Assembly (NCBI GenBank): GCA_009839325.1
Contig: VXPW01000100.1
Span: 20,804 to 84,803, forward strand
Length of the DNA: 64,000 nt
Source: Rhodospirillales bacterium
Lineage (GTDB): Bacteria; Pseudomonadota; Alphaproteobacteria; TMED109
Direction of reading: 5' to 3'
Part shown: one piece after another, positions 8,496 to 17,856 of the stretch
Layout of the letters: each line of letters opens with the position of its first letter
Numbering within the stretch: the stretch's first letter is position 1
The notes under the pieces: model-generated
What the model was told of the DNA's origin: nothing
Database searches by the model: none
The model's input: the letters and a program-made list of their open reading frames with translations, nothing else
Translations under genes and position numbers: made by a program

Positions 8496-9559
8496 GTCTC
8501 CCGGTAGAACCCGCTCTCGCGGTACCACGCCAGCGCGGATCGAAGCAGCACCACGATGACGGCTGCGGCCGGCACGGCAACGAGGATTCCGACAAATCCC
8601 AGGAGAGCGCCGCCTGCGAAGAGGGCAAAGATGGTGCCGACGGGGTGCAGGCCCAGGCGTTCGCCCACCAGCCGGGGGCGCAGCACGTAGTCGTCGACCA
8701 GCTGACCGGCGGCAAAGACGATGCCGGCGACGACGGTCTGCCATGCGGCGCCGAACTCGAGGGCGGCCAGGCCTACCGAGAGCAGCAGACCAAGGATCGT
8801 CCCGACGTAGGGCACGAAAGAAATGAGGCCCGCGAACAGGCCGATTAGCACGCCGTTCGGAATGCCGATCAAGCCGAGGGCAAGGGCATAGAAACCTGCA
8901 AGGAGGGCGCAGCTCGTCGATTGTCCGCGGACGAACCCGGCCAGGACCTGATCGATTTCGACGAAGCGGGCGCGCGCGGCCACCAGGTTGCGGCGCGGCA
9001 GCAGCGCGTCGATGCGTGCCACCAGGTCGTCCCAATCCCGAAGCAGATACCAGGCCACCAACGGGGTTACCAGCAACAGTCCGCTGACGTTGATGATGGC
9101 CGCGCCGGACCGAAACAGGTTTTGCAACGTCGTGAGCGCCCAGAGGCCGATCTCCCCGCTGAGGAGCGGCAGCAGGTCCTGCGCGCTGCTGCCAAGCTCC
9201 CAGCCGAAGCGTTCCGTCAGGAGGTGTCGGATCTGGTCCAGCCAGGCGAGGATCCGTCCGATCCGGTCGGGTGCCTTGGCGGCGAACGACTGCGCCTGGT
9301 CGACAACGACCGGGAGGAGCAGACCGGTGACGGCGAACGCCGCCAGGGTGGCAACGATCAGGACCAGCGTGGTGGCGAGGCTGCGCCCCAGCCCCAGGTC
9401 CTCGCACCGGTCGACGACAGGATCGAGCAGATAGGCGATGGCAGCGCCGAGGATGAACGGCAGAAGAATGGAGGAGAACAGCCAGAGGACTGCGGAGACC
9501 GCCACGAAAAACGCCAGCCAAATCGCGATCACGCCACGAGGGCCGGACACAAGGGACAT
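8492..9559 (-). CDS. AI-2E family (PerM-type) membrane transporter
   Basis: A 355-residue polytopic membrane protein. It starts with hydrophobic segments (VIAIWLAFFVAVSAVLWLF, then LLPFILGAAIAYLLDP), has a cytoplasmic helical middle, and ends with a cluster of four or so membrane spans including GLFAGLISFVPYVGTILGLL, the signature stretch of the family. Members export a variety of substrates; the one here is unknown. It commonly sits next to hdaA in alphaproteobacteria. ATG 9559 is preferred over TTG 9568. Overlaps hdaA by 4 bases. Confidence 0.88.
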   Translation of the reverse strand: MSLVSGPRGVIAIWLAFFVAVSAVLWLFSSILLPFILGAAIAYLLDPVVDRCEDLGLGRSLATTLVLIVATLAAFAVTGLLLPVVVDQAQSFAAKAPDRIGRILAWLDQIRHLLTERFGWELGSSAQDLLPLLSGEIGLWALTTLQNLFRSGAAIINVSGLLLVTPLVAWYLLRDWDDLVARIDALLPRRNLVAARARFVEIDQVLAGFVRGQSTSCALLAGFYALALGLIGIPNGVLIGLFAGLISFVPYVGTILGLLLSVGLAALEFGAAWQTVVAGIVFAAGQLVDDYVLRPRLVGERLGLHPVGTIFALFAGGALLGFVGILVAVPAAAVIVVLLRSALAWYRESGFYRET

Positions 9560-9564
9560 GGGTC

Positions 9565-10752
9565 TCAATCGACGACGGGTGGCGCCGGTGCCTCAGGCTC
9601 AACCGGCGCGTCGGGAACGGGTGCTGCGGCGGGCGGGGGGTCCTCCACGGTCGCGAACCGCAGCAGCCACGGGTCACCGGCGGTTTCGACGTCCAGTCCG
9701 ATGGCCGTCAGAGCTTCGCGCACGGCATCGACGGTGCCGCTGTAATGGAGCAAGAGGTCCGAGTGCCGCGTGGTCAGACGGCGAATCGTGACGTGAGCAA
9801 GGCGGCTGGAGCGCTGGACCTCGGTCAGCAGACGGCGCCACTCGCGGAAATCACCGAACTCCGCTCGTACGGCGAGGATCCCGTCGGCGGCGCGCCGGTC
9901 ACGAACCGATTGGATCCAGAGATCCGCTGCCGCCCGGGCGGTGGTCATGGCCGTGCGCCCAAGAAAGTCTGCGCCCGATTCATCGACGGCGCGGCGCAAC
10001 TGAAACCGCAACGGGTCCCCGATCGGCTGCCCCCGATCGGTGAGGACTACGGACACGGTTACCTGCCTCCCTTCGGCGGCCTGGTCGGCCCGGACCAGCA
10101 GGGCGTGGGTTACACCGTAGCGTCGAGCCAAGCCCGCGATCCGATCCGCCTGCCCGCCGGCAGCTTCGAAAACCGAGAGCGCGGAGACATCGCCGAGTTC
10201 GCCGTGCGGCACCAGCAACGGAATGAAGTCACCTGCACTCGGTCGGTTTGCCCAGATGTCGAGCCACGGGTTGTTGTCCCACAGGGTCAGCTGGCCGCCT
10301 TGGCCGAGGAGCGGGATCAGCAGGTGGGTGGGAGGACGGTATTCCTCGAAGACGAGACCCAGCTCGCCCATCAGGTTGCGCACCCCATCGCGATCGAACT
10401 GCACTTCAATCGTTGCGCGGTAACGATTGGCCGCAATCCGCTCGTCCTGCACCGAATAGCCGGTGACGAACCGGGACGGGTTTGCGCGGACGTCGTCAGG
10501 GATCCGGGCCACATCTTCCTTCAGGAGCAGCCACTGCAGCAGTCGGTCGAACGCCACACGCTCACCCGAGCGGAGTGCGGCGGCTCGCGCCGTACTGCCG
10601 TCAGTTCCGGTCTCGTCGACCGGGATGCCCCCGACCGTGTAGATGTCGGCGGTTCCCTGGGCCGCAGCGGGACCGCAGAGACTTCCCGTCATCCAGATCA
10701 GCCAGACGCCGGCAAGTGTCGGAAGCGCACGACTTCGCGTCAACTTTTGCAT
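9565..10752 (-). CDS. DUF2066 domain protein, probably exported
   Basis: 395 residues with an N-terminal signal peptide: a basic MQKLTRSR, a hydrophobic core, and a likely cleavage after GPAAA. The body matches the DUF2066 family, which in alphaproteobacteria precedes the PerM and Hda genes; function unknown. The C-terminal 30 residues are rich in Pro and Ala, as in a surface or periplasmic tail. ATG 10752 is preferred over TTG 10761. First gene of the minus-strand run down to ppx, facing away from purM across 100 bases. Confidence 0.8.
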   Translation of the reverse strand: MQKLTRSRALPTLAGVWLIWMTGSLCGPAAAQGTADIYTVGGIPVDETGTDGSTARAAALRSGERVAFDRLLQWLLLKEDVARIPDDVRANPSRFVTGYSVQDERIAANRYRATIEVQFDRDGVRNLMGELGLVFEEYRPPTHLLIPLLGQGGQLTLWDNNPWLDIWANRPSAGDFIPLLVPHGELGDVSALSVFEAAGGQADRIAGLARRYGVTHALLVRADQAAEGRQVTVSVVLTDRGQPIGDPLRFQLRRAVDESGADFLGRTAMTTARAAADLWIQSVRDRRAADGILAVRAEFGDFREWRRLLTEVQRSSRLAHVTIRRLTTRHSDLLLHYSGTVDAVREALTAIGLDVETAGDPWLLRFATVEDPPPAAAPVPDAPVEPEAPAPPVVD

Positions 10753-10852
10753 GGCAGGCAATATAGATGCATGGTGATTTGCCGGTGGCCGCGCCGACGG
10801 CCGACGCCAGCCTAGCCCTTAGGGGATCTCGACGGAGTGACCAGGTGCGTCG

Positions 10853-11920
10853 ATGACCGGTTCCAAGCAGTACACCTACGCAGGGGCGGGCGTCGACACC
10901 AGCGCCGCTGAGCGGCTGGTGGCCCGGTTGGCACCGCTGGTCCGCACGACCGCCCGGGCCGGGACGACCGGCGACCTCGGCGGCTTCGGCGCGGTCTACG
11001 ATCTCCAGCGCGAGGGGTTCCGGGACCCGTTGCTCGTGGCCGCGACCGACGGGGTTGGGACCAAGCTGCTCCTGGCGGAATCGGTCGGCAACCACAACGG
11101 GATCGGGATCGACCTCGTCGCGATGTCCGTCAATGATCTCCTGGTGCAGGGCGCGCAGCCGCTCTTCTTTCTCGACTACTTCGCGACCGGCCGCCTCGAC
11201 CCCGAGCACGCCTTCCAGGTGCTGCAGGGGGTGGTCGAGGGTTGCCGGCAGGCAGGATGTGCGCTGGCGGGCGGCGAAACGGCGGAACTGCCCGGCCTCT
11301 ACTCGGGCCGCGCCTACGATCTTGCAGGTTTTGCGGTGGGGGCGGTGGAACGGGACCGCGTGCTCCCCCGCCGTGATCTCGAGCCAGGGGATATCGTGCT
11401 GGCGCTGGAGAGCGGCGGACTGCATGCCAACGGGTTCTCGCTGGTGCGGGCGATCGTCACCGGGGAACAGCTCGACCTGGCCGGCCCCGCCCCCTTCGCG
11501 CCGGACCGGTCCCTGGGCGAAGCGCTCCTCCATCCGACCAGGATCTACGTGCGCGAGCTCCTGCCGGTGCTGGCCACCGGCACCGTCAAGGCGCTGGCCC
11601 ACATCACCGGCGGCGGCATCGCCGCCAATCTGGCGCGCGTGCTCCCGTCCGGCACGCAGGTCACGCTCGACGGCGCCGCCCTGCGCCTGCCGCCGCTGTT
11701 CGACTGGCTCCGCGTGGCGGGCGGGTTGAGCGCCGACACCCTGTTCGGCACGTTCAATTGCGGCGCCGGGATGCTGCTCGTCGCGCCCGCCGCCGCGGCC
11801 GAGCGGATCCGGCAGGACCTCGGCGGGAAAGGGGTGCGTACCTGGCCAGTGGGAACGGTGAACGCGGCCGGCGGGCCGGCAGTGGTGATCGAGCACCCGG
11901 AGTCCGCGTGGCGGTACTGA
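10853..11920 (+). CDS. purM: Phosphoribosylformylglycinamidine cyclo-ligase
   Basis: AIR synthetase, the fifth step of de novo purine synthesis, ATP-dependent. 355 residues, as expected. Family motifs are clear: DGVGTKLLLAES, the substrate/ATP loop GIGIDLVAMSVNDLLVQGA, AGGETAELPGLY, and ITGGGIAANL towards the C-terminus. The start has an AGGTG site 5 bases upstream. The 3' end overlaps purN by 13 bases, so the two are a translationally linked pair. Confidence 0.97.
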   Translation: MTGSKQYTYAGAGVDTSAAERLVARLAPLVRTTARAGTTGDLGGFGAVYDLQREGFRDPLLVAATDGVGTKLLLAESVGNHNGIGIDLVAMSVNDLLVQGAQPLFFLDYFATGRLDPEHAFQVLQGVVEGCRQAGCALAGGETAELPGLYSGRAYDLAGFAVGAVERDRVLPRRDLEPGDIVLALESGGLHANGFSLVRAIVTGEQLDLAGPAPFAPDRSLGEALLHPTRIYVRELLPVLATGTVKALAHITGGGIAANLARVLPSGTQVTLDGAALRLPPLFDWLRVAGGLSADTLFGTFNCGAGMLLVAPAAAAERIRQDLGGKGVRTWPVGTVNAAGGPAVVIEHPESAWRY

Positions 11921-12555
11921 ACGTGGCCGTGCTCGTCTCCGGGCGCGGCTCCAACCTGCAGGCACTGCTTGACCGGGCCGCCGTCGCGGCGGGTGCCGGT
12001 TTTCGGATTGCTCTCGTGGTGTCGGATCAGCCGGGGGCAGCGGCGCTTGAGCGCGCCGCGACGGCAGGTGTTTCCGCGGTGGCCATCGAGCCCGAGGCAG
12101 GGGAGCGGCGGGCGGCCTTCGACGCCCGGCTTTCCCTCGTCCTTGAACGCGCGGGCGTGGAGCTGATTTGCCTGGCGGGCTTCATGCGGATTCTCGGACC
12201 GGGCTTCGTCGATCGCTGGCGCGGCCGGCTGATCAACATCCATCCATCACTATTGCCGGCGTATCCCGGGCTGGACACGCACGCGCGCGTGCTTCGTGAC
12301 GGCGTTCGACGTCACGGGTGCACGGTGCACTGGGTCCGCTCGGAAGTGGATGCCGGTCCCGTCATCGCCCAGGCGGCAGTACCGGTTCGGCCAGACGATG
12401 ACCCGGCGAGTCTGGCCGCCCGCGTCCTGGCCGCCGAGCACGGGCTCTATCCGGAGGTGGTGGCCGCCATCGCGGCCGGCCGGCTCAGCGATCCTGAAGG
12501 AGTTGGGCCGGGCGTCCCGGCTCAGCCGACGATGTCGAGCGCGGAGAAGAAGTAG
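11908..12555 (+). CDS. purN: Phosphoribosylglycinamide formyltransferase
   Basis: GAR transformylase, using 10-formyltetrahydrofolate in purine synthesis. Motifs: [11 protein letters not shown] (phosphate loop), [11 protein letters not shown], the catalytic-site run [12 protein letters not shown], then HGCTVHWV and DAGPVIAQ. 215 residues from GTG 11908; GTG 11923 is equally possible and would trim five residues. The last 11 codons and the stop lie antisense to the end of the holC-ndk gene (34-base convergent overlap). The tail [13 protein letters not shown] is therefore constrained by both proteins. Confidence 0.95.
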   Translation: MAVLNVAVLVSGRGSNLQALLDRAAVAAGAGFRIALVVSDQPGAAALERAATAGVSAVAIEPEAGERRAAFDARLSLVLERAGVELICLAGFMRILGPGFVDRWRGRLINIHPSLLPAYPGLDTHARVLRDGVRRHGCTVHWVRSEVDAGPVIAQAAVPVRPDDDPASLAARVLAAEHGLYPEVVAAIAAGRLSDPEGVGPGVPAQPTMSSAEKK

Positions 12556-13511
12556 GCGATCTCGCGGGCGGCCGACGCCGGCGAATCCGACCCGTGGATC
12601 GCGTTCTGCTCGATCGAGGATCCGAAGTCCTTCCGAAGTGTCCCGGGGTCGGCGTCTCCGGGATCGGTGGCACCCATCACCTGCCGGTTGCGCATGATCG
12701 CGTCCTCGCCTTCCAGGACCTGCACCACTACCGGTCCGGAGGTCATGAAGTCGCAAAGCGACTGGAAGAACGGGCGCTCCTGGTGCTCGGCATAGAAGCC
12801 TTCGGCGGCGGCCCGCGTGAGACGGAGCCGGCGCTGCGCGACGACCCGCAGACCGGACTCCTCCAGCCGGGCAACGATGCTGCCGGTCACGTTGGCCTGC
12901 GTGGCGTCGGGCTTGATGATCGACAGGGTGCGTTCGACGGATGCCGGCTCTCGGCGGGGCGGCCCGTCGTCGCCGGACTGGCTGACCGCGGCATCATCCG
13001 TGGCGGGCTCGTCAGCCTCGGGCACCTCCGTCGCGGCCGCGGCCGGCGGGGCACCCTCGGCGGACGACGGCGCGCGCTCCCACCGGCCCTCCTCGGTCTG
13101 GACCGACCACTGCAGGCCGCCGGCATCCGAGCGGGCCCGTCCGAACGCCTCGGCGGACCGCGTGGCGTCCGGGTCGGTCGCGTCGTAGAGCATGCAGACC
13201 CGCTGGAACGCGTCGGCATCCGAATCGTCCGCGCCGTCCAGCAGGACCAACAGCTGCGCATCGTTTGGCACGGCCGTGGTCGTGGTGAGAAAGACGGGCA
13301 GCTCCTCGGGACGGTCGTCGCCGTCCGCACCGTGCGGCAGGAACGCGGTTCCCCCCTCCCAGAGGCTGGTGTTGAGGGCCTCGATCCGCCCGGCATCGGG
13401 CGAGCGGACCACGGCTCGCATGTCCTGCCGCAACGCCGCGTGCAGCAGCTTCGGGACCACTGATCCGACGGGCTGCGTGCAGCCGTAGAGGTGGATCTGC
13501 GGTCCACTCAT
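12522..13511 (-). CDS. HolC (Pol III chi) fused to nucleoside diphosphate kinase
   Basis: One uninterrupted 329-codon frame encodes two proteins that are usually separate. Residues 1-146 follow the chi subunit of DNA polymerase III (IHLYG, LPKLL-like helix, [31 protein letters not shown]). Residues 147-192 are a linker rich in Ala, Pro, Glu and Asp. Residues 193-329 are a complete [14 protein letters not shown], the [17 protein letters not shown] loop and the phospho-acceptor His306 in NAIHGSDS. The only internal start I see in the linker is a GTG at V163 with no properly spaced ribosome site. ATG 13511 overlaps the pepA stop (ATGA). The usual order here is pepA, holC, ndk as separate genes. 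Confidence 0.9.
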   Translation of the reverse strand: MSGPQIHLYGCTQPVGSVVPKLLHAALRQDMRAVVRSPDAGRIEALNTSLWEGGTAFLPHGADGDDRPEELPVFLTTTTAVPNDAQLLVLLDGADDSDADAFQRVCMLYDATDPDATRSAEAFGRARSDAGGLQWSVQTEEGRWERAPSSAEGAPPAAAATEVPEADEPATDDAAVSQSGDDGPPRREPASVERTLSIIKPDATQANVTGSIVARLEESGLRVVAQRRLRLTRAAAEGFYAEHQERPFFQSLCDFMTSGPVVVQVLEGEDAIMRNRQVMGATDPGDADPGTLRKDFGSSIEQNAIHGSDSPASAAREIAYFFSALDIVG

Positions 13512-15004
13512 TCAAGGTTGTCCGCGACGTAGCGATCCAGCAGGCGCACGCCGAAGGCGGTCCCTCCCGGCGGAACCAGGGGCCGGCCGCGGGTCCGCCA
13601 CGTGACACCGGCGATATCCAGATGGGCCCACGGGATGCCGTCGATGAAGCGCTCCAGGAGCTTGGCGCCGGCAATGCTGCCGGCGTAGCGGCCGGCGCCC
13701 ACGTTCTTCATGTCGGCGATGCGCGACTCGATGTGACGGTCATATTCGCTGTCGAGCGGGAAACGCCAGATCTTTTCGTTCACCGCATCGCCGGCAGCAC
13801 CGAGGCGCTCGGCCAGCTGGTCATCGTTGCAGAACAGCCCGGCCCGCTCCTGACCCAGCGCCACGAGGATGGCGCCGGTCAGCGTCGCGAGGTCGATCAC
13901 CGCTTTCGGCTTGAATTTCTGTTGGGCGAACCAAAGGGCGTCGGCGAGCACAAGCCGGCCTTCCGCGTCCGTATTGATCACCTCAATCGTCTGGCCGTTC
14001 ATGGTGGTGACGACATCGCCGGGACGCTGTGCCGTGCCCGAGGGCATGTTCTCGACCAGTCCGACCACGCCCACGACATGCGCCTTCGCCTTCCGGCCCG
14101 CGATCGCCTTCATGGTGCCGAGCACCACGCCGGCGCCCCCCATGTCCCATTTCATGTCTTCCATCGACGCCGACGGCTTGATCGAGATCCCGCCCGTGTC
14201 GAACGTCACACCCTTGCCGACCAGCGCGAGATCGGGCCGCGTGGTCCGGCGCCCGCGCCAGCGGAGAGTCACCACCCTCGGCTCGTTGGCGCTGCCCTGG
14301 GCGACCCCGAGCAAGGCGCCCATGCCCAGCGCCTTCAACCGGGCCGGCGCCAGCACGTCCACCTCGACTCCGAGCGGGCGCAGGCTGCGGGCAGCCGCGG
14401 CGAGTTGCACCGGGGTCAGGATGTTGGCCGGTTCGGAGACCAGGTCGCGCGTGAAGAAGACCCCGTCAGCGATCCGGTCGAGGGCCGCAAAACATTTTTT
14501 GGCCGCGCCGACCGGGTCAGCCGTCACGGCGACGGCGCTGGTGACGGGTTTCTGCTCGTCCTTGAGCCGGGTGTGGTACCGGTCGAAACGGTAGCTCTGC
14601 AGGCGGATGCCGTAGGCGATCTGGGCGGCGGCCTCGGGCGCGGCCACCGTCACCCCGGCCGGCAGGTCCGAGAACACCGTCGCGCGCGCCACCCGGTTCC
14701 GGTCAAGCGCCTGCGCGATCGCGGCGCCGATCCGGGCCACGGCTTCAGTATCGACTTTCGCGACATCGTCCAGCCCGACCAGCATGACACTGTCCGCCGC
14801 GATTCCGGCTGGCGCCGGAAACAGCATGGTCTTGCCGAAGCTTGCCTGGAAGCGGTGGGCCTTGGCCCCCTTCAGCAGCGCTCCCTTGAGGCGCCGGTCA
14901 AGGTCTCGACCGCTGGCGGAAAGCTTGCCGCCTTTGCCGACGGCGACGACAACCGCCCCGCTCCGGGGCAGCGACGGCTTGATGAAACTTAAGTCAATGG
15001 ACAT
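13508..15004 (-). CDS. pepA: Leucyl aminopeptidase (M17)
   Basis: A 498-residue hexameric two-metal aminopeptidase; PepA homologues also act as DNA-binding accessory factors in Xer recombination and gene control. The catalytic domain is complete: [16 protein letters not shown], with the metal-binding Lys and Asp, MKWDMGGAG, and the [14 protein letters not shown] motif supplying Asp and Glu ligands. Start ATG 15004 ([10 protein letters not shown]). Overlaps holC-ndk by 4 bases and follows the 35-residue membrane peptide by 48 bases. Confidence 0.95.
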   Translation of the reverse strand: MSIDLSFIKPSLPRSGAVVVAVGKGGKLSASGRDLDRRLKGALLKGAKAHRFQASFGKTMLFPAPAGIAADSVMLVGLDDVAKVDTEAVARIGAAIAQALDRNRVARATVFSDLPAGVTVAAPEAAAQIAYGIRLQSYRFDRYHTRLKDEQKPVTSAVAVTADPVGAAKKCFAALDRIADGVFFTRDLVSEPANILTPVQLAAAARSLRPLGVEVDVLAPARLKALGMGALLGVAQGSANEPRVVTLRWRGRRTTRPDLALVGKGVTFDTGGISIKPSASMEDMKWDMGGAGVVLGTMKAIAGRKAKAHVVGVVGLVENMPSGTAQRPGDVVTTMNGQTIEVINTDAEGRLVLADALWFAQQKFKPKAVIDLATLTGAILVALGQERAGLFCNDDQLAERLGAAGDAVNEKIWRFPLDSEYDRHIESRIADMKNVGAGRYAGSIAGAKLLERFIDGIPWAHLDIAGVTWRTRGRPLVPPGGTAFGVRLLDRYVADNLE

Positions 15005-15052
15005 GGGCGGGGTTCCGATGGTGGGCCGGGAAGTGTCCGGCACGTTCCGGGA

Positions 15053-15160
15053 TCAGTAATTGAGGACCTGTACCAGCACGTAGATGGCCGCTGCGGCGAA
15101 CACGATCGTGCCGATTGTGACCCAAACCAGGCTCCGGTCGTTGGAAGGTGAATTAGCCAT
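15053..15160 (-). CDS. 35-residue single-pass membrane peptide
   Basis: A short frame starting MANSPSNDRSLVWVTIG, with a polar N-terminus and one strongly hydrophobic helix of about 20 residues reaching nearly to the end. An AGGGA ribosome site sits 7 bases before the ATG. No family recognised. It is co-directional with pepA, 48 bases upstream of it, and may be its first cistron. The clean membrane helix and ribosome site support expression; length alone does not. Confidence 0.5.
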   Translation of the reverse strand: MANSPSNDRSLVWVTIGTIVFAAAAIYVLVQVLNY

Positions 15161-15564
15161 GAGAGGTTCCCTGTCATCGGCGTTGCTGCAAGGTACGGCT
15201 CGCCCGGGAGACGGGGGCCAGCGGTTCGCAGGATGGAAGCCGGGGCGGCAACTTTCAAGGCACGTTGCCGCGCCACTAGACCGGCGTGCCCCGGATCGCG
15301 ACGCACACGTTCGTGTCGAGCGCCGTCGCCCGGCGACACGCAGGAAGGGCACAGTAGCCGAACCGGCGCCGGTCGGCAGGGGAGCGGAGATTTCGCTACG
15401 ATGTTAGGTGCAATGAGGCGCTTGGGCCGGATTCGGTTGCCTGCCTGCTCTGAAGGCGGATGTGCGACCCTTTTCCGCGCGTTGTACCCGGGCACCCAGG
15501 ATTCTCCGAAGACAGGACAGGGCACGGGTGCGGCCAGCTTGGCCCGATGCACCCGGAATCGCAC
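15161..15564 (+). other. Divergent intergenic region, no gene seen
   Basis: About 400 bases between the small membrane peptide (minus) and maeB (plus). It must hold both promoters. A near-palindrome, GCCGAACCGGCGCC followed by GGTCGGC, lies around 15357-15377. No riboswitch signature was recognised and no convincing reading frame is present. Confidence 0.4.
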
Positions 15565-17838
15565 ATGACTGACCAGACGCCGCTTCACAGCTACACCACC
15601 GAGGAGGCGCTCGAGTTTCATCGTCGCGGCAAGCCGGGCAAGTTGGAAATCGCTCCCACCAAGCCGCTGGTGACGGCCCGGGATCTCTCGCTTGCCTACT
15701 CGCCCGGCGTCGCCATTCCCTGCCTGGAAATCGAGCGTGATCCCAGCGCGGCCTTTGACCTGACGTCCAAGGGCAACACCGTGGCCGTGATCTCCAACGG
15801 CAGCGCGGTGCTCGGTCTCGGCAACCTCGGAGCCCTGGCCTCGAAGCCCGTCATGGAGGGCAAGGCCGTCCTGTTCAAGCGCTTCGCGGACATCGACGCG
15901 ATCGATATCGAGGTGGATACCGAAGACGTGGACGAGTTTGTCCAGACCATTCGGACGGTGGGCCGCAGCTGGGGCGGCATCAACCTCGAGGACGTCAAGG
16001 CGCCGGAGTGCTTCATCATCGAGCAGCAGCTGTCCGCCGCGCTCGACATTCCGGTCTTTCACGATGACCAGCACGGCACGGCGATTATTGCGGTTGCAGG
16101 GCTGCTGAACGCGCTCGATTTGACCGGTCGGAGCCTCGAGAACACGCGCATCGTCATCAACGGCGCCGGTGCAGCGGGGATCGCGTGTGCCGAATTGCTC
16201 CAGGCCATGGGGTGCCAGCCGGGCAGCACCATTCTTTGCGACCGCTCCGGTGTCATCTACCAGGGTCGTGACGGGGTCAACCAGTGGAAGTCCGCCCATG
16301 CCGTCCGCACCAGCGCCCGCACGCTTGCGGATGCCCTGACAGGGGCAGACGTGGCGTTCGGGTTGTCGGCCAAGGGAGCGTTCACCGCGGACATGATGCG
16401 GTCGATGGCAGCAAAACCGGTCGTATTTGCGATGGCCAACCCGGACCCGGAGATTCGGCCGGAGGACCTGGCCGAGGTGCGGGAAGACGCGATCGTTGCG
16501 ACCGGCCGTTCCGATTACCCGAACCAGGTCAACAACGTTCTGGGGTTCCCGTACATCTTCCGAGGCGCGCTCGATGTGCGGGCCTCCACGATCAACATGG
16601 AGATGAAGATTGCCGCCACCGAGGCCCTTGCGGCGCTCGCGCGCGAGGATGTCCCTGACGAGGTGGCGGCGGCCTATGCCGGCCGAACGCTGCGCTACGG
16701 TCCGGAACACATCATTCCCAAGCCGTTCGATCCGAGGCTGATCACGCAGATTCCGCCGGCGGTGGCCGAGGCGGCCATTGCCTCTGGCGTCGCCAAGCGC
16801 CCGATTCGCGATGCGGTCGAGTACCAGCGCACCCTGGCCACGCGGCTCGACAGGACGGCGTCTTTCATGCAGGTACTGGGTGACCGGGTGCGCGCCACGC
16901 CGCGGCGCATGGTGTTCGCCGAGGGGGACGAGAGCCGGATGATCCGCGCGGCCGCACGCTGGCGGGACGAGGGTTACGGCACCCCGGTTCTCGTGGGCAA
17001 CGAAGAGCGCGTGCTGGCGAGCATGGACCGGCTGGGCATCAGGTCGGCCGCCGGCCTGGAAATCCTCAATGCCGCCGTCAGCACGCGCACCGACGCCTAC
17101 ACGGACTTCCTGTACGGGCGCCTCGCCCGCAAGGGCTACCTGAGGCGCGATTGCCAGCGTCTCGTCAACCGCAATCGCAACGTGTTCTCCGCCTGTGCGG
17201 TCGCGCTCGGTGATGCGGATGCGCTGGTCACCGGCACCACGCGGAATCAATATTCGGCGCTGGCCGACATCCGTCGGGTCATCGACCCGCCGGCCAACGG
17301 CGAGATCTTCGGTCTTTCGATCGCGGTGACCGGGGGGCGGACCCTGTTCATCGCCGACAGCACGATCCACGAGACGCCAACGCCGACCCAGCTCGCCGAG
17401 ATCGCGATTGGCGCGGCGTCAACCGCGCGCCGCTTCGGTCATGAACCAAAGGTAGCTCTGCTGTCGTTCGCCAACTTCGGCCAGCCGATGAGCCCGGAAA
17501 CCGAACGGGTGCGACGGGCGGTCGAGATCCTCGACGAGCGAGAGGCCGATTTCGCCTACGACGGCGAGATGGCGCCGGATATCGCGTTGCGGACCGACCT
17601 GCAGGAGCATTACCCGATCTGCCGGCTGGACGGGCCGGCCAACGTGCTGGTGATGCCGGGGCTGCACGCAGCCAGCATTGCCGTTCACCTGCTGTGCGAG
17701 ACGGGCGGGTGCCAGATCCTCGGTCCGATGTTGACCGGCTTGACGCATTCGGCGCAGATCACGCGGATGGGCGCACGCGTGTCGGAGATTGTCACGGCTG
17801 CCATCCTGGCAGCGCACGGGGTCGTGGACGGAGACTGA
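15565..17838 (+). CDS. maeB: NADP-dependent malic enzyme with phosphotransacetylase-like C-terminal domain
   Basis: Oxidative decarboxylation of malate to pyruvate. 757 residues, the long MaeB form. The malic domain holds SLAYSPGVAIPC, DIDAIDIEV and FHDDQHGTA; the NAD(P) domain follows with INGAGAAGIACAELL. From about residue 430 onward is a phosphotransacetylase-like domain (RMVFAEGDESRMIRAA) that in this family is regulatory and binds acetyl-CoA instead of catalysing. Start ATG 15565 (MTDQTPLHSY). phoR begins 18 bases after its stop, so read-through into the pho locus is possible. Confidence 0.95.
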   Translation: MTDQTPLHSYTTEEALEFHRRGKPGKLEIAPTKPLVTARDLSLAYSPGVAIPCLEIERDPSAAFDLTSKGNTVAVISNGSAVLGLGNLGALASKPVMEGKAVLFKRFADIDAIDIEVDTEDVDEFVQTIRTVGRSWGGINLEDVKAPECFIIEQQLSAALDIPVFHDDQHGTAIIAVAGLLNALDLTGRSLENTRIVINGAGAAGIACAELLQAMGCQPGSTILCDRSGVIYQGRDGVNQWKSAHAVRTSARTLADALTGADVAFGLSAKGAFTADMMRSMAAKPVVFAMANPDPEIRPEDLAEVREDAIVATGRSDYPNQVNNVLGFPYIFRGALDVRASTINMEMKIAATEALAALAREDVPDEVAAAYAGRTLRYGPEHIIPKPFDPRLITQIPPAVAEAAIASGVAKRPIRDAVEYQRTLATRLDRTASFMQVLGDRVRATPRRMVFAEGDESRMIRAAARWRDEGYGTPVLVGNEERVLASMDRLGIRSAAGLEILNAAVSTRTDAYTDFLYGRLARKGYLRRDCQRLVNRNRNVFSACAVALGDADALVTGTTRNQYSALADIRRVIDPPANGEIFGLSIAVTGGRTLFIADSTIHETPTPTQLAEIAIGAASTARRFGHEPKVALLSFANFGQPMSPETERVRRAVEILDEREADFAYDGEMAPDIALRTDLQEHYPICRLDGPANVLVMPGLHAASIAVHLLCETGGCQILGPMLTGLTHSAQITRMGARVSEIVTAAILAAHGVVDGD

Positions 17839-17856
17839 TTCGGGAGCCGCAGCTCC

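Noticed and set aside
15270..15380. GCCACT and GGAAGGG elements suggesting a cobalamin riboswitch upstream of maeB
   Set aside because: The B12 box is missing and maeB is not a cobalamin gene.
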